64,000 nucleotides of DNA from Bombyx mori. Its lineage: Eukaryota; Arthropoda; Insecta; Lepidoptera; Bombycidae. A program made the translations under genes and the position numbers. Below, one piece after another: positions 1 to 9,597 of the stretch. The notes below the pieces were generated by a model. It searched no databases. It saw nothing but the letters and a program-made list of their open reading frames with translations, and was not told the origin of the DNA. The DNA is taken from the NCBI RefSeq assembly GCF_030269925.1, contig NC_085108.1:7440001-7504000 (forward strand). Reading direction: 5' to 3'. How positions within the stretch are numbered: position 1 is the stretch's first letter; each line of letters starts with the position of its first letter.

Positions 1-270
1 AGCTCATATTATATTTATTGAAATATAAAGCTGAGAAATTGCTATAAAATTTAATGAAAAATGTAATCCTAGGAAAACGAGATACAGACTATTATTAGTA
101 TTAGTATTTTTTTTATACAAGAATATTGTAAAAAGTGTTTAAGCCTAAAATGCAAGTTACGAATTTTCCGCTTTCACCCGTCGGCATATTTAGGATCTTA
201 GAATCTTTAAATGCTTTTAAAAATCTTCAAGCTTTATTCTTATTTTAATATTTCTTTTAAATTTTATCCT
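1..270. other. Unassigned AT-rich sequence
   Basis: AT-rich DNA with no ORF, repeat family or splice pair that I can support. Confidence 0.4.
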
Positions 271-412
271 AGTGACCTCGGGGGGCCATATTAGATGACT
301 AAGCGAGTAGGTGAGCTCACGGCGCTCCAAAAAGCTGCTAACACTAGCCTTAGCAAGAGCATTCCGCTGGGTCTACCACCAGATCGGATCCACTGAGAAG
401 ATTCGGCGAAAA
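270..412 (-). mobile_element. LINE 3' region fragment (LINE-B relative)
   Basis: Read on the minus strand this matches the 3' region seen at 54.5, 43.2, 25.5 and 15.2 kb: the 'tctcgccgga' and 'gatccg.tggtagat' blocks, then 'gagctcacctactcg'. It abuts the poly-T end of a Bm1. Confidence 0.5.
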
Positions 413-413
413 A

Positions 414-558
414 ATCCCTTTTTTTATTGCTTAGATGGGTGGACTAGCTCACAGCCCACCTGGTGGCTGCGAGCATGGCTGCCCCACCCTTCAAACCGAA
501 ACGCATTACTGCTTCACGGCGGAAATAGGCAACGCGGTGGTACCTACCCGCGCAAAAC
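414..558 (-). mobile_element. Bm1: Bm1 SINE, internally deleted
   Basis: It starts with poly-T and TTATTGCTTAGATGGGTGGAC, the reverse complement of the Bm1 3' tail, and ends with the 'tacctacccgcgc' block. About 90 bp of the middle is missing. Confidence 0.8.
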
Positions 559-883
559 CTATGGGTGACTATCAAAAACATTACGTCGCAACGCGTAAAC
601 CACCCCAAGCATCACAAACAGGCGAACAATTAACACGGAACAATAAATTGATATAATATTTACCGCTCCTTCTCCCCTCCGCGCACTAAGTTAAGCCCGC
701 GTCTCGCCCCGCACCTGCGTACTAATTAAGACCTGCTTTATGTACGTACGCCGAGTGATTCACTCATTCTTAATTACTCGTTTCCCGTTATTTAAATACG
801 CATTAAAGTGATCGCAAATTATTGCGGCGACATAGGACAAGTTAATTTGTAATTGTAGAATTGTTTGTTTGGGTTTTTTTTTT
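559..883. other. Unassigned sequence
   Basis: No recognised repeat. A short pyrimidine/GC-rich patch with several CpGs lies at about 664-720, but no promoter or exon can be supported. Confidence 0.3.
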
Positions 884-1222
884 TGAAGTGAAAACTTCTT
901 TAGAATCGTTGTGATTTCAAACCGGATGCAACGGAAAAAACGACAGGTAAGAGACACAAATACAAAAATGTGTAAGGATGAAGCCAGCAAAGAATGAGAC
1001 AGAAATATACATACTATTTAATACAGCGCCATCTGTGAGATTTTTTAATACTAACGTGCTACTAACTAACGGATTATACGTGAAATTAAAATATCAATTC
1101 ACAGAGGGCGCTACCTTACAATTATTTACTAATGACAAAATTTTACATATACTTAAGACGTTTAGGATAATTGTATTTTAATTTTGGAAGGTTTCACTTC
1201 TACCACGTGTGAATTGCACACA
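884..1222 (+). mobile_element. MITE-A copy 1 (internally deleted)
   Basis: One of five copies of a ~350-bp element. It begins GAAGTGAAAACTTC and ends with GAAGGTTTCACTTC followed by CACGTGTGAATTGCACACA, so the ends are short inverted repeats. This copy lacks about 35 bp of the middle that the other copies keep. The ~67-codon ORF inside is not conserved as a protein. Confidence 0.75.
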
Positions 1223-1263
1223 TGTATTTTTTTTTTAATACGAACGCAATCGCTTTGTACTCT

Positions 1264-1382
1264 TAGCGGCAGGCAGCGGCTTGGCTCTGCCCCTGGCATT
1301 GCTGAAGTCCATGGGCGACGGTAACCACTCACCATCAGGTGGGCCGTATGCTCGTCTGCCTACAAGGGCAATAAAAAAAAAA
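1264..1382 (+). mobile_element. LINE-A 3'-end fragment
   Basis: It matches the last ~105 bp of the LINE-A at 30.5-34.1 kb, including the stop-codon region and the terminal GGGCAATAAAA plus poly-A. This is a severely 5'-truncated copy. Confidence 0.85.
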
Positions 1383-1425
1383 CTCTTATTTTAGTACCGT
1401 CGCACGGAATAGCTCATAATCTTTG

Positions 1426-1505
1426 GCCGTTTTCTTTTGTTAGCCCTAGATGGATGGATCGCACGGCCCACCCGCTCTTAAGCGGTTGCGGGCTTAAGCA
1501 CAAAA
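1426..1505 (-). mobile_element. Third retroposon tail related to LINE-A and Bm1
   Basis: On the minus strand it reads GGTGGGCCGTGCGATCCATC and then ATCTAGGGCTAACAAAA. This parallels the LINE-A tail (GGTGGGCCGTATGC ... GGGCAATAAAA) and the Bm1 tail (GGTGGGCTGTGAGC ... AAGCAATAAAA). It seems to be a distinct family. Confidence 0.45.
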
Positions 1506-1605
1506 ATGCGTATGCCTCTCTCGCCTCTTATTCTGGTATACCAGATCGATTTACGAAGCCAAGTTTCATTGAATTAAAATTATTACAATGCATTTACGTG
1601 AATTG

Positions 1606-2090
1606 CTTTTTAATACGCTTTTATTAGCTTCAGACGTATGTATGTTAGTATGTAACGGAATCTTTGAACATGATTTTGACCCACTACAAAACGTCGGATT
1701 AACTCGAAATTTGGTATACCTATTAAGGACCGATGACCATACAATAATTAAAAAAAAAATTGAAAAAAATTTAAATTCAACTAAAAAATTAAAAATAAAT
1801 AATAGTTTAAAAAAAACTAACAAAATATGATGTTATAGAAAATTAACTAAAAAATTAAAAATAAATTTTAATCAATTTGATTTAAAAGTAGTGTAAGAAA
1901 AAATAATTTTATTGTAATAAAAACCGTGGGGTGCATGGTATCAGTAGTTATAAATATTTCATGAACAGATATGAGTAGAAGGGTTATTTTGATAATATCC
2001 TGAAAAGCATCCCACGCTTTTTTTAGTTGGACATTCTTTAAAAGCATATTTTGTTAGTTTTTTTAAACAATTATTTATTTATAAAGACTA
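1606..2090 (+). mobile_element. Foldback element copy 1
   Basis: One of four copies. It begins TTAATACGCTTTTATTAGC, and then two AT-rich arms in inverted orientation flank a conserved ~75-nt loop ('gcatggtatcagtagttata'). The loop is bracketed by CGTGGGGT and its inverse, so the unit can fold into a long hairpin. Confidence 0.7.
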
Positions 2091-2226
2091 TCAAAACCTA
2101 GACGTGACAACCAGAAATAAAACCGTAAAACTATTAAGCGGAACATCTGTGTCATTCTCAGGCGATGCTAAGACGCACGCGGCAATGCCAAGGTCGGGTC
2201 GAGATTAAGATTAAGAGATTAAACTT

Positions 2227-2476
2227 ACTGGTGGTAGCACCTCTTGTGAGTCCGCGCGGGTAGGTACCACCACCCTGCCTATTTCTGCCGTGAAGCAGTA
2301 ATGCGTTTCGGTTTGAAGGGTGGGGCAGCCGTTGTAACTTACTTGAGACCTTAGAACTTATATCTCAAGGTGGGTGGCGCATTTACGTTGTGGATGTCTA
2401 TGGGCTCCAGTAACCACTTAAAACCAGGTGGGCTGTGAGCTCGTCCACTCATCGAAGCAATAAAAAAATAAAAAAT
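2227..2476 (+). mobile_element. Bm1: Bm1 SINE (body)
   Basis: Runs from ACTGGTGGTAGCACCTC to AAGCAATAAAAAA. It lacks the tRNA-like head, as most copies here do. Confidence 0.9.
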
Positions 2477-2842
2477 AAAATTTTAATTAAAAAAAAACAC
2501 AGACCGAGAACACTAGTTTTTCTTCACTTAACACAAAGCGAACCGTGCGCTCGTCTAGCTATCGTAAACATTTAACTAGAGCATTAACGTAAAAATATCG
2601 CCGTGCTTTTAACGACGACGAAAGCGCTCCAACGTAAGCGCCGCAAAGTGAAAAATGAAAAAGCTCCAAGAGCAATACAAACGGCCGTTAAGTTTTTTTT
2701 TTCGTCAGCGGCGCACGTCTGGCTCGACATTTACCGGCCCTTTTTTTCGTGGTTCGTTCCCGCAATAATGCTTATAGGCCAAGAGCTGGATATGTTTGCG
2801 ATAACCTTATCATATGCGTCTGATCCTGCGGCCTTGCTGATA
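2477..2842. other. Unassigned sequence
   Basis: A 366-bp stretch, CpG-containing around 2600-2740, with no recognised repeat. A 97-codon ORF runs into the next Bm1 and therefore is not credible as a gene. Confidence 0.3.
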
Positions 2843-3097
2843 ATTACTGGTGGTTACTTAATAGTGGTAGGACCTCTGGTGAGTCCGCGCGTGTAGGTAC
2901 TACCACCCTGCCTAATTCTGCCGTGAAGCATTTCGGTTTGAAGGGTGGGGCAGCCGTTGTAACTATACTTGAGACTTTAGAACTTATATCTCAAGTTGGG
3001 TGGCGCATTTACGTCGTAGACGTCTATAAGCTCCAGTAACCACTTAACACCAGGTGGGCTGTGAGCTCGTTCATCCATTTAAGCAATAAAAAAAACT
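2843..3097 (+). mobile_element. Bm1: Bm1 SINE (body)
   Basis: Starts TTACTGGTGG with a small internal duplication of the start and ends AAGCAATAAAAAAA. Several positions differ from the common form. Confidence 0.88.
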
Positions 3098-3116
3098 AAA
3101 GAGTTCAGCGTGAATT

Positions 3117-3290
3117 TCAACCCGAAGAGACAACACACAGTTTCTCGCCGGATCTTCGCAATGGGTCGCGATTTCGATCCGGTGGTAGATTTAGCGGAAA
3201 ACTGCTCTTTTTAGAGCACATCTTCGCCACCTCTCTCAGGCCTGACTCCATGAGCTCGCTTATCAACCCGATAAAACCGGAACAGCCCCT
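3117..3290 (+). mobile_element. LINE 3' region fragment (LINE-B relative)
   Basis: Shares 'gtttctcgccggatctt', 'gtgggtcgcg' and 'gatccggtggtagat'-type blocks with 54.54-54.61 kb. Diverged. Confidence 0.4.
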
Positions 3291-3549
3291 CAAGGCTATG
3301 AACGATGAGATAGGAGAAAAAAAAAGAGGTAAAAAATTCAAAACAATACCTAGCTCTCGAACCAAAGTCAAAAGTCAATGAATGCGCTTTTCGCTGCAGC
3401 AAAGTATCATTAACAAAACGCATACCTGGACGACCTCTTTGTGAGTGCTCACGAAGACACCAAATACAGATATTACAATGCACCAAAAAAAAAAAAATTC
3501 TTTTTAGTTTATTTTATCAAGACTGTTTTATTATTATATAACTTTTCAG

Positions 3550-3619
3550 AGCGGTATTGGACGAACGCTTCTTCAACGCCGTTTTGAATTTAGTATCCAC
3601 ATATGTGGGACCCAATTAA
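3550..3619 (+). CDS. Candidate terminal coding exon
   Basis: A strong acceptor (T/A-rich tract ending TTTTCAG at 3549) is followed by one base and 22 open codons reading AVLDERFFNAVLNLVSTYVG and two more residues, then TAA. The residue pattern looks protein-like and helical, and no repeat family covers it. No upstream exon was found, so the phase cannot be tested. It may be chance. Confidence 0.25.
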
Positions 3620-3709
3620 TCATTAAAACACGCGGTATTTAAGAAAGGACCTTCTTAAATAGTTTTAGGGCAAGACGTAACTGTATCTAAAAATTAAAAC
3701 CAATGTTTT

Positions 3710-3940
3710 ATTTATTTATTGCTTAGGTGTGTGGACGTGCTCACAGTCCACCTGGGGCTGAGTGGTTACTGGAGTCCATAGACATCTACACCACCCACCT
3801 TGAGATATAAGTTCTAAGGTCTCAGTATAGTTACAACGGCTGCCCCACCCTTCAAACCGAAACGCATTACTGCTTCACGGCAGAAATAGGCGGGGTAGTG
3901 GTACCTACCCGTGCGGACTCACAAGAGGTCCTACCACCAG
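3710..3940 (-). mobile_element. Bm1: Bm1 SINE (body)
   Basis: Poly-T end 'attgcttaggtgtgtggac' through CCTACCACCAG. Confidence 0.9.
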
Positions 3941-4083
3941 TAAAAAGCATTCGCATTCGTGCATGTATTCGCAAGCATGTATTCGAGAACTTTCTTTGAG
4001 CGCTTGGAAACGATTTTGAAAAAGTTTACCGACAAAGAACACATAATATAATTATACTAACACATTCGAAATGGCCAAATGTA

Positions 4084-4370
4084 TATGTGAGTCGACTATT
4101 ATCAAAGCCGGCAATGTGACTTTTGGACAATTATTGGTAAATCAGAAAAACGAATTATTGACTTTGTATTCCATTGGCAGTCACAAAACTCTTCTGAACG
4201 ACATCTTAGATAAATAACAGGTTAAGTATTAACCTTTATTTAATGCAGGTTTTGAACCGTATTCTTTGAAGGAGCTGATTATATTCAAATCAATCTGTAT
4301 TGACATATCAATAACATTTTTTTGTTCAAATGCACAGATTGCCACCTTTGATAATAGACGACTCATGTAT
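4084..4370. mobile_element. MITE-T copy 1
   Basis: A 287-bp element with terminal inverted repeats of about 20 bp: it starts TGAGTCGACTATTATCAAAG (allowing one change) and ends CTTTGATAATAGACGACTCA. The inverse copy lies at 13494-13779. A short non-autonomous DNA transposon is the likely nature. Confidence 0.65.
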
Positions 4371-4870
4371 GTTCAATAGTCTTCAGTGTGTGGTTGGGCA
4401 CACACTGGTTAAAAATTCAGCTTTCCGCGTGGTGGCCCGCGAAAGCAATAATAATTGCCCTACAGTTTAGTGACCCCGAAGCAGAGTCACAGTTTTAAAA
4501 GCTCAAAACAGTTTGAATGCGTTTTCTTAAAAAAAAAAACCTTCAAAACTATACATAGTTATGGCCCCGACTCGTCTCACTATATACACATTAATCTTTC
4601 GTTTCAGACTTTTTTAATCTGCCGTCCGCCCGCGGGACCCCATTGTTCTGGACAGACAGACAGACCAGGGCCCTTTGTCAACCCGTTTTGTACGTACCGA
4701 CTACTTTGCTGATTATGTTCTGTTTTAGTTATGTCTATATTATTTATGTGTGTGTTGTTCTCGCGACGAAGTCAACGGAAACACTATTTTTTTCTTATTT
4801 ATTTAAATATTTGATAAAGTACTGCCTCATCGTAAACAATTAACATTGAAAATAACTTAAACTATTTAAT
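4371..4870. other. Unassigned sequence
   Basis: No recognised repeat or supported exon. A plus-strand pyrimidine tract with CAG near 4602 resembles a splice acceptor but is followed by a stop. Confidence 0.3.
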
Positions 4871-5113
4871 TTACTGGTGGTAGGACCTCTCGTGAGTTCG
4901 CGCGGGTGGGTACCACCACCCCGCCTATTTCTGCCGTGAAGCAGTAATGCGTTTCGGTTTGAAGGGTGGGGCAGCCGTTGTAACTATACTCGAGACCTTA
5001 GAACTTATATCTCAAGGTGGGTGGCGCATTTACGTTGTGGATGTCTATGGGCTCCAGTAACCACTTAACACCAGGTGGGTTGTGAGCACCAACCAACTAT
5101 GCAATAAAAAAAA
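4871..5113 (+). mobile_element. Bm1: Bm1 SINE (body)
   Basis: TTACTGGTGGTAGGACCTC to GCAATAAAAAAAAAA. Confidence 0.92.
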
Positions 5114-5420
5114 AACGATAGAATAGAGTCAACATCTACAACGTACAGACACACTCCCGTTCACGTAATAGTGTTAGGAAAGATAAACTGTTGTAAAAAT
5201 GCTAAGCTTGACTGGACTATCATAATTATGATATCGATATTATGCTAAGCCATCAGTACGTCTCATTGTACGAGAGCCCCTGATGTGGTTGACCGGAACT
5301 TGTATACAAACATAACTTGAAAACGTCATGTCAGCGAGATTCAGGCATCTTTTCGAACATCTTGTGTACTAAGATAGATATCACAAGCGCAACGGCAGAT
5401 TGTACAAGAAAATAATACAA
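5114..5420. other. Unassigned sequence
   Basis: No repeat, ORF or splice pair recognised. Confidence 0.3.
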
Positions 5421-5783
5421 AATGTGTGCAATTCACACGTGGTAGAAGTGAAACCTTCCAAAATTAAAATACAATTATCCTAAACGTCTTAAGTATATGT
5501 AAAATTTTGTCATTAGTAAATAATTGTAAGGTAGCGCCCTCTGTGAATTGATATTTTAATTTCACGTATAATCCTAAATTAAAATTCACTACAAGAGCTT
5601 TCATACACACGTTAGTATTAAAAAATCTCACAGATGGCGCTGTATTAAATAGTATGTAATCTCTTTCTGTCTCATTCTTTGCTGGCTTCATCCTACACAT
5701 TTTTGTATTTGTGTCTCTTACCTGTCGTTTTTTCCGTTGCATCCGGTTTGAAATCACAACGATTCTAAAGAAGTTTTCACTTC
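5421..5783 (-). mobile_element. MITE-A copy 2
   Basis: Full-length copy: TGTGTGCAATTCACACGTGG at one end, AAGTTTTCACTTC at the other. It is nearly identical to the copies at 17.9 and 38.2 kb. Confidence 0.8.
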
Positions 5784-5978
5784 AAAAAAAACGCCCAATC
5801 CTCAATTCCCAAGAGTGCCACAAATATAATGAGTATAAACTTTGAGCCTCCTTGAGTAATGGCAGCGTCGCCGGCCACAAATCATTGCTCACGACTCGCA
5901 CCTAAGACACAAAATTTATACCGCCATTTGTACTAGCTGCATGGACGTTACATAGTTATCGGGAATTTAGTATTAATA

Positions 5979-6392
5979 CTATGCCTTTTTTATTTTTTTA
6001 TTGATTAGATGTGTGGACGAGCTGACAGCCCACCTAGTGTTAAGTGGCTACTAGAGGCCATAGATATTTACAACGTAAATGCCGCCACTCACCTTGAGAT
6101 ATAAGTTCTAAGATCCCAGTAGAGTTACAACGGCTGCCGGTGGTACCTACCCGTGCGGACTCACAAGACGTCCTAGCACCAGTAATTACGCAAATTATAA
6201 TTTTGCGGATTTGATTTTTATTATACGATGTTATTCCTTCACCGTGGAAGTCAATCGTGAACATTTGTTAAGTATATATTTCATTAGAAAAATTGGTACC
6301 CGCCTGCGGGATTCGAACACCGTTGCATCGTTAGATACAAATGCACTGGATGTCTTACCCTTTAGACCACGACGAATTCAAAACTTGTGTGT
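5979..6392 (-). mobile_element. Bm1: Bm1 SINE, long copy with tRNA-like head
   Basis: The body (poly-T end at 5979) continues past the usual CCACCAG end into TAATTACGCAAATTATAATT and then a tRNA-related head. In the head the inverse of GGGATTCGAACAC is the B box, and the A box near 6370 is degraded (GTCTAAAGGGTAAG on minus). About 40 bp of the body is deleted. Confidence 0.85.
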
Positions 6393-6419
6393 GACTTGAA
6401 AACTTCTTCATTCACTCAA

Positions 6420-6620
6420 CCACCCTGCCTATTTCTGCCGTGAAGCAGTAATGCGTTTCGGTTTGAAGGGTAGAGCAGCCGTTGTAACTATACTGAGATC
6501 TTAGAGCTTATATCTCAAGGTGGGTGGCGCATTTGCGTTCCAGATGTCCATGGGCTCCAGTAACCACTTAACACCAGGTGGGCTGTGAGCTCGTCCACCC
6601 ATCTAAGCAATAAAAAAAAA
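6420..6620 (+). mobile_element. Bm1: Bm1 SINE, 5'-truncated
   Basis: Starts in the body at CCACCCTGCCTATTTCTGCC and runs to AAGCAATAAAAAAAA. Confidence 0.9.
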
Positions 6621-6847
6621 TAAAAATATATTTGGTCCTAAAATCTATACAGCGTCAATACAGCGGGATATAAATTGATTTATAGACTGCGTATTGGGAC
6701 TACAGCAACTCTTTCCGTGTATATATTTTTTTTTCTTTATTAGACTTTATTAAGATTTACGGGACGCGGTAAAAAAGTATTTTTAAAAGTTTCGTATTCA
6801 TTGGGGGGACGTATAGTATTTTATTGTTTGTTTAAAAAAAAAAAACA

Positions 6848-7195
6848 AAATGTGTGCAATTCACACGTGGTAGAAGTGAAACTTTCCAAAATTAAAATAC
6901 AATTATTCTAAACGTCTTAAGTATATGTAAAATTTTGTCATTAGTAAATAATTGTAAGGTAGCGCCCTCTGTGAATTGATATTTTAATTTCACGTATAAT
7001 CCTAAATTAAAATTCACTACAAGAGCTTTCATACACACGTTAGTATTAAAAAATCTCACAGATGGCGCTGTATTATTTCTGTCTCATTCTTTGCTGGCTT
7101 CATCCTACACATTTTTGTATTTGTGTCTCTTACCTGTCGTTTTTTCCGTTGCATCCGGTTTGAAATCACAACGATTCTAAATAAGTTTTCACTTC
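6848..7195 (-). mobile_element. MITE-A copy 3
   Basis: Same ends as copy 2. It lacks 13 bp next to the 'gatggcgctgtatta' block. Confidence 0.78.
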
Positions 7196-7329
7196 AAAAA
7201 AACGATTTTGAATGCCCTACAAAATATAGGGATGCGATTATCATCAGGCTATGAGATTTTAATCGCAAAATTCACTTCAAAATTAAGATTGTTATTCATA
7301 CTAATGATCTTGCTCATATAATTTTACTT

Positions 7330-7551
7330 ATTGTTTTAATTAATATTATAAATGTGAATGTGTGTTTGTTTGTTCTTCATTCACGTCACAACGAGGCAAC
7401 GGATTGACATGATTTTTATAGTGATGTTCTTAGTTCAGGAGACTGATTTAAGTTATCTTTTATCCCGCTAAAACATCTCATTCACATTTGAAACTACACT
7501 GAGAATTTTTATTGACCAGGCGGGTGAAGCCACTTGTGACATTTAATCATG
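7330..7551 (+). mobile_element. Helitron-like fragment
   Basis: Contains 'aatattataaatgtgaatg', 'tttgtttgtt' and a GGCGGGTGAAGCCAC stretch near the end. This arrangement is typical of lepidopteran non-autonomous Helitrons. Interrupted by the next Helitron. Confidence 0.45.
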
Positions 7552-7955
7552 CTAGTGGTCCGGCAGTAGTCGACTATAATTAATTGGAATTGTAAGTTTG
7601 TACACTATTATGATTGTATTTTATACTTCTATAATCACAAATTTCGCCAAGACTACACTATAAAAAATATTAACAAAGACAAACAATATTTAATCTCGAT
7701 TTGACAACAGATGTCAAGAACAAAAGTTTGACAATAAATAGTATGAATGTGTGTGTGCGTCAAATACATGGTAGGGTGTGTAATGTTTTCATTACTGATT
7801 TAATGTATTATTAATGCATAATTTAAAAAAAATTATTAGTATTGTGCACTTCTTCTCTGTATTCTCTATAAGTGTGGAAAATTTCATACTCCTTCGTCCG
7901 CGCAATTTTCGTCAAAACGGATACAAAGTTTTTGCTTCACGTATTAATATATAGA
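7552..7955 (-). mobile_element. Non-autonomous Helitron, family with TCTATATATTAATACGTG start
   Basis: On minus it starts TCTATATATTAATACGTGAA at 7955, preceded by A, and ends CTAG at 7552. The same family occurs at 49157 and 63099. The start TC and end CTAG fit Helitron rules (inference). Confidence 0.65.
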
Positions 7956-8514
7956 TATAATTGCTTAGAATTGTTTATTAAGGCATATGTCTGAGAATAT
8001 AAATCACTTGTTTATAAGCAGTATCCGGAGAATACTGATAGTATAACGTCAGATAAAAATGCGACTTTTAGCAAAAAATTATATTTTATGGCGGCGAAAA
8101 TTTTAAAATAGGTCATTTTTCTTTTAGAAAAAATGGTACTCCCTTGTGGCGTACTAGTGACCACTAAGGCCCACTACGACTTTTTAAGATATCACACTAT
8201 TTGAGGAGTCGGTAAATAATCACCCGACACTAAGAACTTATGGGAACTTGAGTCAATCCCTACCTTCATTTCCAAACAGCGCTTGCGCGAGTTTTACAAC
8301 ATTGGTAGGAGATAAGAGGCTATATCGATTGCCCAAGATGTCTATACTAGGCCAATTCCTGGTAATCAGTTTTTATTTAGGTGCTTTTCTGAAAACGTAG
8401 CGCTTTGACTACGAGGCTACGGTTACAGTGCTACGGCTACGAAGCTACGAAAGTAGTGCTACGGATTTAGACAATTTGTTATTTATTGCCCTGTAGAGGT
8501 AATGTAACCCTGTA
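7956..8514. other. Unassigned sequence
   Basis: No recognised family. A small cluster of degenerate GCTACG repeats lies at about 8408-8465. Confidence 0.3.
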
Positions 8515-8905
8515 ATGTGGTGTTGGAGACGCATGCTAAGAATTCCGTGGACAGCCTTCCGGACTAACGTGTCGATATTGAAGCAACTGGGCATCAAAAT
8601 CAGACTGTCTACTGTATGTCTGAAGCGGATCCTCGAATATTTTGGTCACATTGCGAGGAAAGACGGCGATAACCTGGAAAAACTTATGATCACAGGGAAA
8701 GTTGAAGGCAACAGATCTAGAGGCCGCAGCCATACTCGTTGGTCCGATCAGATCCGCACCGCTTTGGACAGTACAGTGTACAGCGCGCTGCATGACGCCG
8801 TGGACAGGGGAAAGTGGAAAAAGATCCTAAGATTGAAGCTCATGGGTGATGGTGGTCACGACCCTCAGACATGAGGAACACGACTCGAGGAGGAGGAGGA
8901 GAGGT
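8515..8905 (+). pseudogene. LINE reverse-transcriptase C-terminal relic
   Basis: A 119-codon open stretch starting MWCWRRMLRIPWTA contains the pattern YFGHIARKDGDNLEKLM, then GKVEGNRSRGR, RWSDQI and GHDPQ before the stop. This is the C-terminal tail of many insect endonuclease/reverse-transcriptase LINEs. It is followed by an AGG-rich tail (8887-8905), as expected for LINEs that end in short repeats instead of poly-A. The 5' end is truncated, so no RT core is present. Confidence 0.7.
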
Positions 8906-8979
8906 AATATACAGCTGTACTACAGGTTAAATGGTAACTGGAGCTTTAATGACAGTATACGCCTTGAGAAATGAGGTCG

Positions 8980-9483
8980 TTGTCCGACTCTTCAAACGCT
9001 AATGTCACGGCTTTAACAAGGGAACTCGCGATATCAAGGGCAAACCGCAATCCTGAAATACTAGGAACAAACACAAGCTTGTTGTGCCGATGAGTAGGTT
9101 ACATAAGATACGAAATTCATTCGGGTGCTTGTCTGTGCGCCTGTACAACAAAATCCCACAAGATGTTCAGAACCTACATATACATAGGCTTAAGAAAACT
9201 ATTAAAGAACATCTGTGCAATAAAGCTTACTATAAAGTCAATGATTATCTAGAAGATTGCACAAAGTGGGAATGAGTTGCTCGCTCCGGGCATTTCAATA
9301 TTGCAATAATTGTTACGTTATAATACTCATTGTAAAAATGAATATTTGAAAATAATCTAATATAAAAAAAAACTAATATTAAAAAAAAAGACATGCCCTC
9401 TGAGTTTCTTGCCAATTCTTCTCAGGACGAAGGCTACTTTTCTTTTTTCTTTTTTTTTGTAATAAATAAATAAATAAATAAAT
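8980..9483 (+). pseudogene. LINE RT C-terminal relic with TAAA tail
   Basis: A 63-codon stretch (9084-9275) reads LYNKIPQDVQNL ... LCNKAYYKVNDYLED. This is the C-terminal end of a CR1/Jockey-group RT. A ~180-bp 3' region and a (TAAA)n tail at 9461-9483 follow. Dead 5'-truncated copy. Confidence 0.6.
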
Positions 9484-9597
9484 ATTTACTAACAATCACG
9501 CCACGTTAACTGTTCCCGTGCTAAGTTCGTAAAGAACTTGAGTTACAGGTACCAGATAACGGAAATAAATTTAAGTTTTTTATTATACACATACATA

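Noticed and set aside
3211..3486. 91-codon minus ORF with CAG|GTATGC donor-like site
   Set aside because: No acceptor with AG near its 5' side, and part of it overlaps a LINE 3' remnant.
5784..5900. Minus-strand exon after TGTGTCTTAG at about 5898, open to the MITE-A border
   Set aside because: No usable donor. The phase fits exon 7, but the frame simply runs into the MITE.
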